Shown here piece after piece: positions 63,931-64,000 of a DNA stretch of 64,000 nt (position 1 is the stretch's first letter; each line of letters opens with the position of its first letter). The position numbers and the translations under genes are program-made. The notes beneath the pieces were generated by a model, which saw only the letters and a program-made list of their open reading frames with translations, made no database searches and was not told where the DNA came from. The stretch comes from Oscillospiraceae bacterium (lineage in GTDB: Bacteria > Bacillota > Clostridia > Saccharofermentanales > Saccharofermentanaceae), in assembly GCA_902787975.1 (NCBI GenBank), contig CADAIP010000003.1, positions 121,785-185,784 of the forward strand, in the 5' to 3' direction.

Positions 63931-64000
63931 ATGATTTATTCGACAGAAGTCAAGAACATGTGCTCTGTTCATCAGGGTGTTCATCACGGTGCTGCACCGA
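63931..64000 (+). CDS. 5' fragment of a gene cut by the window end (possible Fe-S scaffold protein)
   Basis: Only 23 codons are visible: ATG after AAAGGAGAAATAGAC, translating to MIYSTEVKNMC and ending HQGVHHGAAP. The STEVKNMC start and HG-AP segment recall, from memory, a clostridial NifU-like iron-sulfur scaffold family found next to GGGtGRT proteins; this is a weak guess. The strong promoter and ribosome site suggest high expression. Confidence 0.45.
   Translation, partial: MIYSTEVKNMCSVHQGVHHGAAP

Overview
The window is chromosomal DNA from a fibre-degrading anaerobe of the Bacillota, class Clostridia (gut or rumen type). This is inferred from a tryptophan T-box leader ahead of trp genes, AGGAGG-type ribosome binding sites, a zinc-finger form of ribosomal protein L32, LplB/LplC-type sugar permeases with a DUF624 (YesL-like) protein, a surface GH9 cellulase and a domain-permuted GH3 beta-glucosidase of the kind known from Ruminococcus and Butyrivibrio. 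The genus cannot be fixed from the sequence alone. No insertion sequence, prophage, CRISPR array or rRNA gene is visible.

Layout. 1-7760: the end of a YhfC-like membrane protease gene, then two paralogous membrane-anchored FecR proteins with Pro/Thr-rich stalks, a CHASE2-class III nucleotidyl cyclase and an MBL-GAF-GGDEF protein. This looks like an envelope-sensing locus making two second messengers. 7875-9819: a zinc-ribbon membrane protein and an SLC13-like anion permease. 9956-25726: a uronate catabolic region with uxuA-uxuB-gntR (minus), a DUF624 operon (minus), a SASA-family esterase, an ABC sugar importer (plus), uxaC (minus) and kdgA-kdgK (plus). Four related CTA-N6-TAG dyads lie in its promoter regions and probably mark the regulon of the GntR protein. 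Together the genes take glucuronate through fructuronate, mannonate and KDG to pyruvate and glyceraldehyde-3-phosphate.

25958-38717: a 1030-residue polytopic membrane protein, a secreted NlpC/P60-like protein, the permuted GH3, a STAS/degenerate-J-domain membrane protein, rsuA-type and Smr genes, a type-4 uracil-DNA glycosylase, tRNA-Gln(CUG) and the GH9 lipoprotein. 38833-50824: mostly housekeeping genes (nitroreductase-like, surE, a DUF1295 methyltransferase-like protein, CPBP protease, rluA-type, murI, DUF1934, rpmF, der, typA, mltG, peptidase U32). typA carries a short frameshifting deletion.

50825-51206 has no conventional gene but holds a promoter, a structured transcript with a 21-codon ORF under a strong Shine-Dalgarno sequence, and a terminator. 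It is the best candidate for an undescribed element. 51207-57785: an AI-2E family exporter, a zinc-ribbon protein and two tandem paralogous polytopic membrane proteins. 57782-62528: a Trp T-box and trpDCFBA without trpE or trpG. 62549-63751: an AT-rich membrane protein gene of possible foreign origin. The window ends in the first codons of a gene with a strong promoter.
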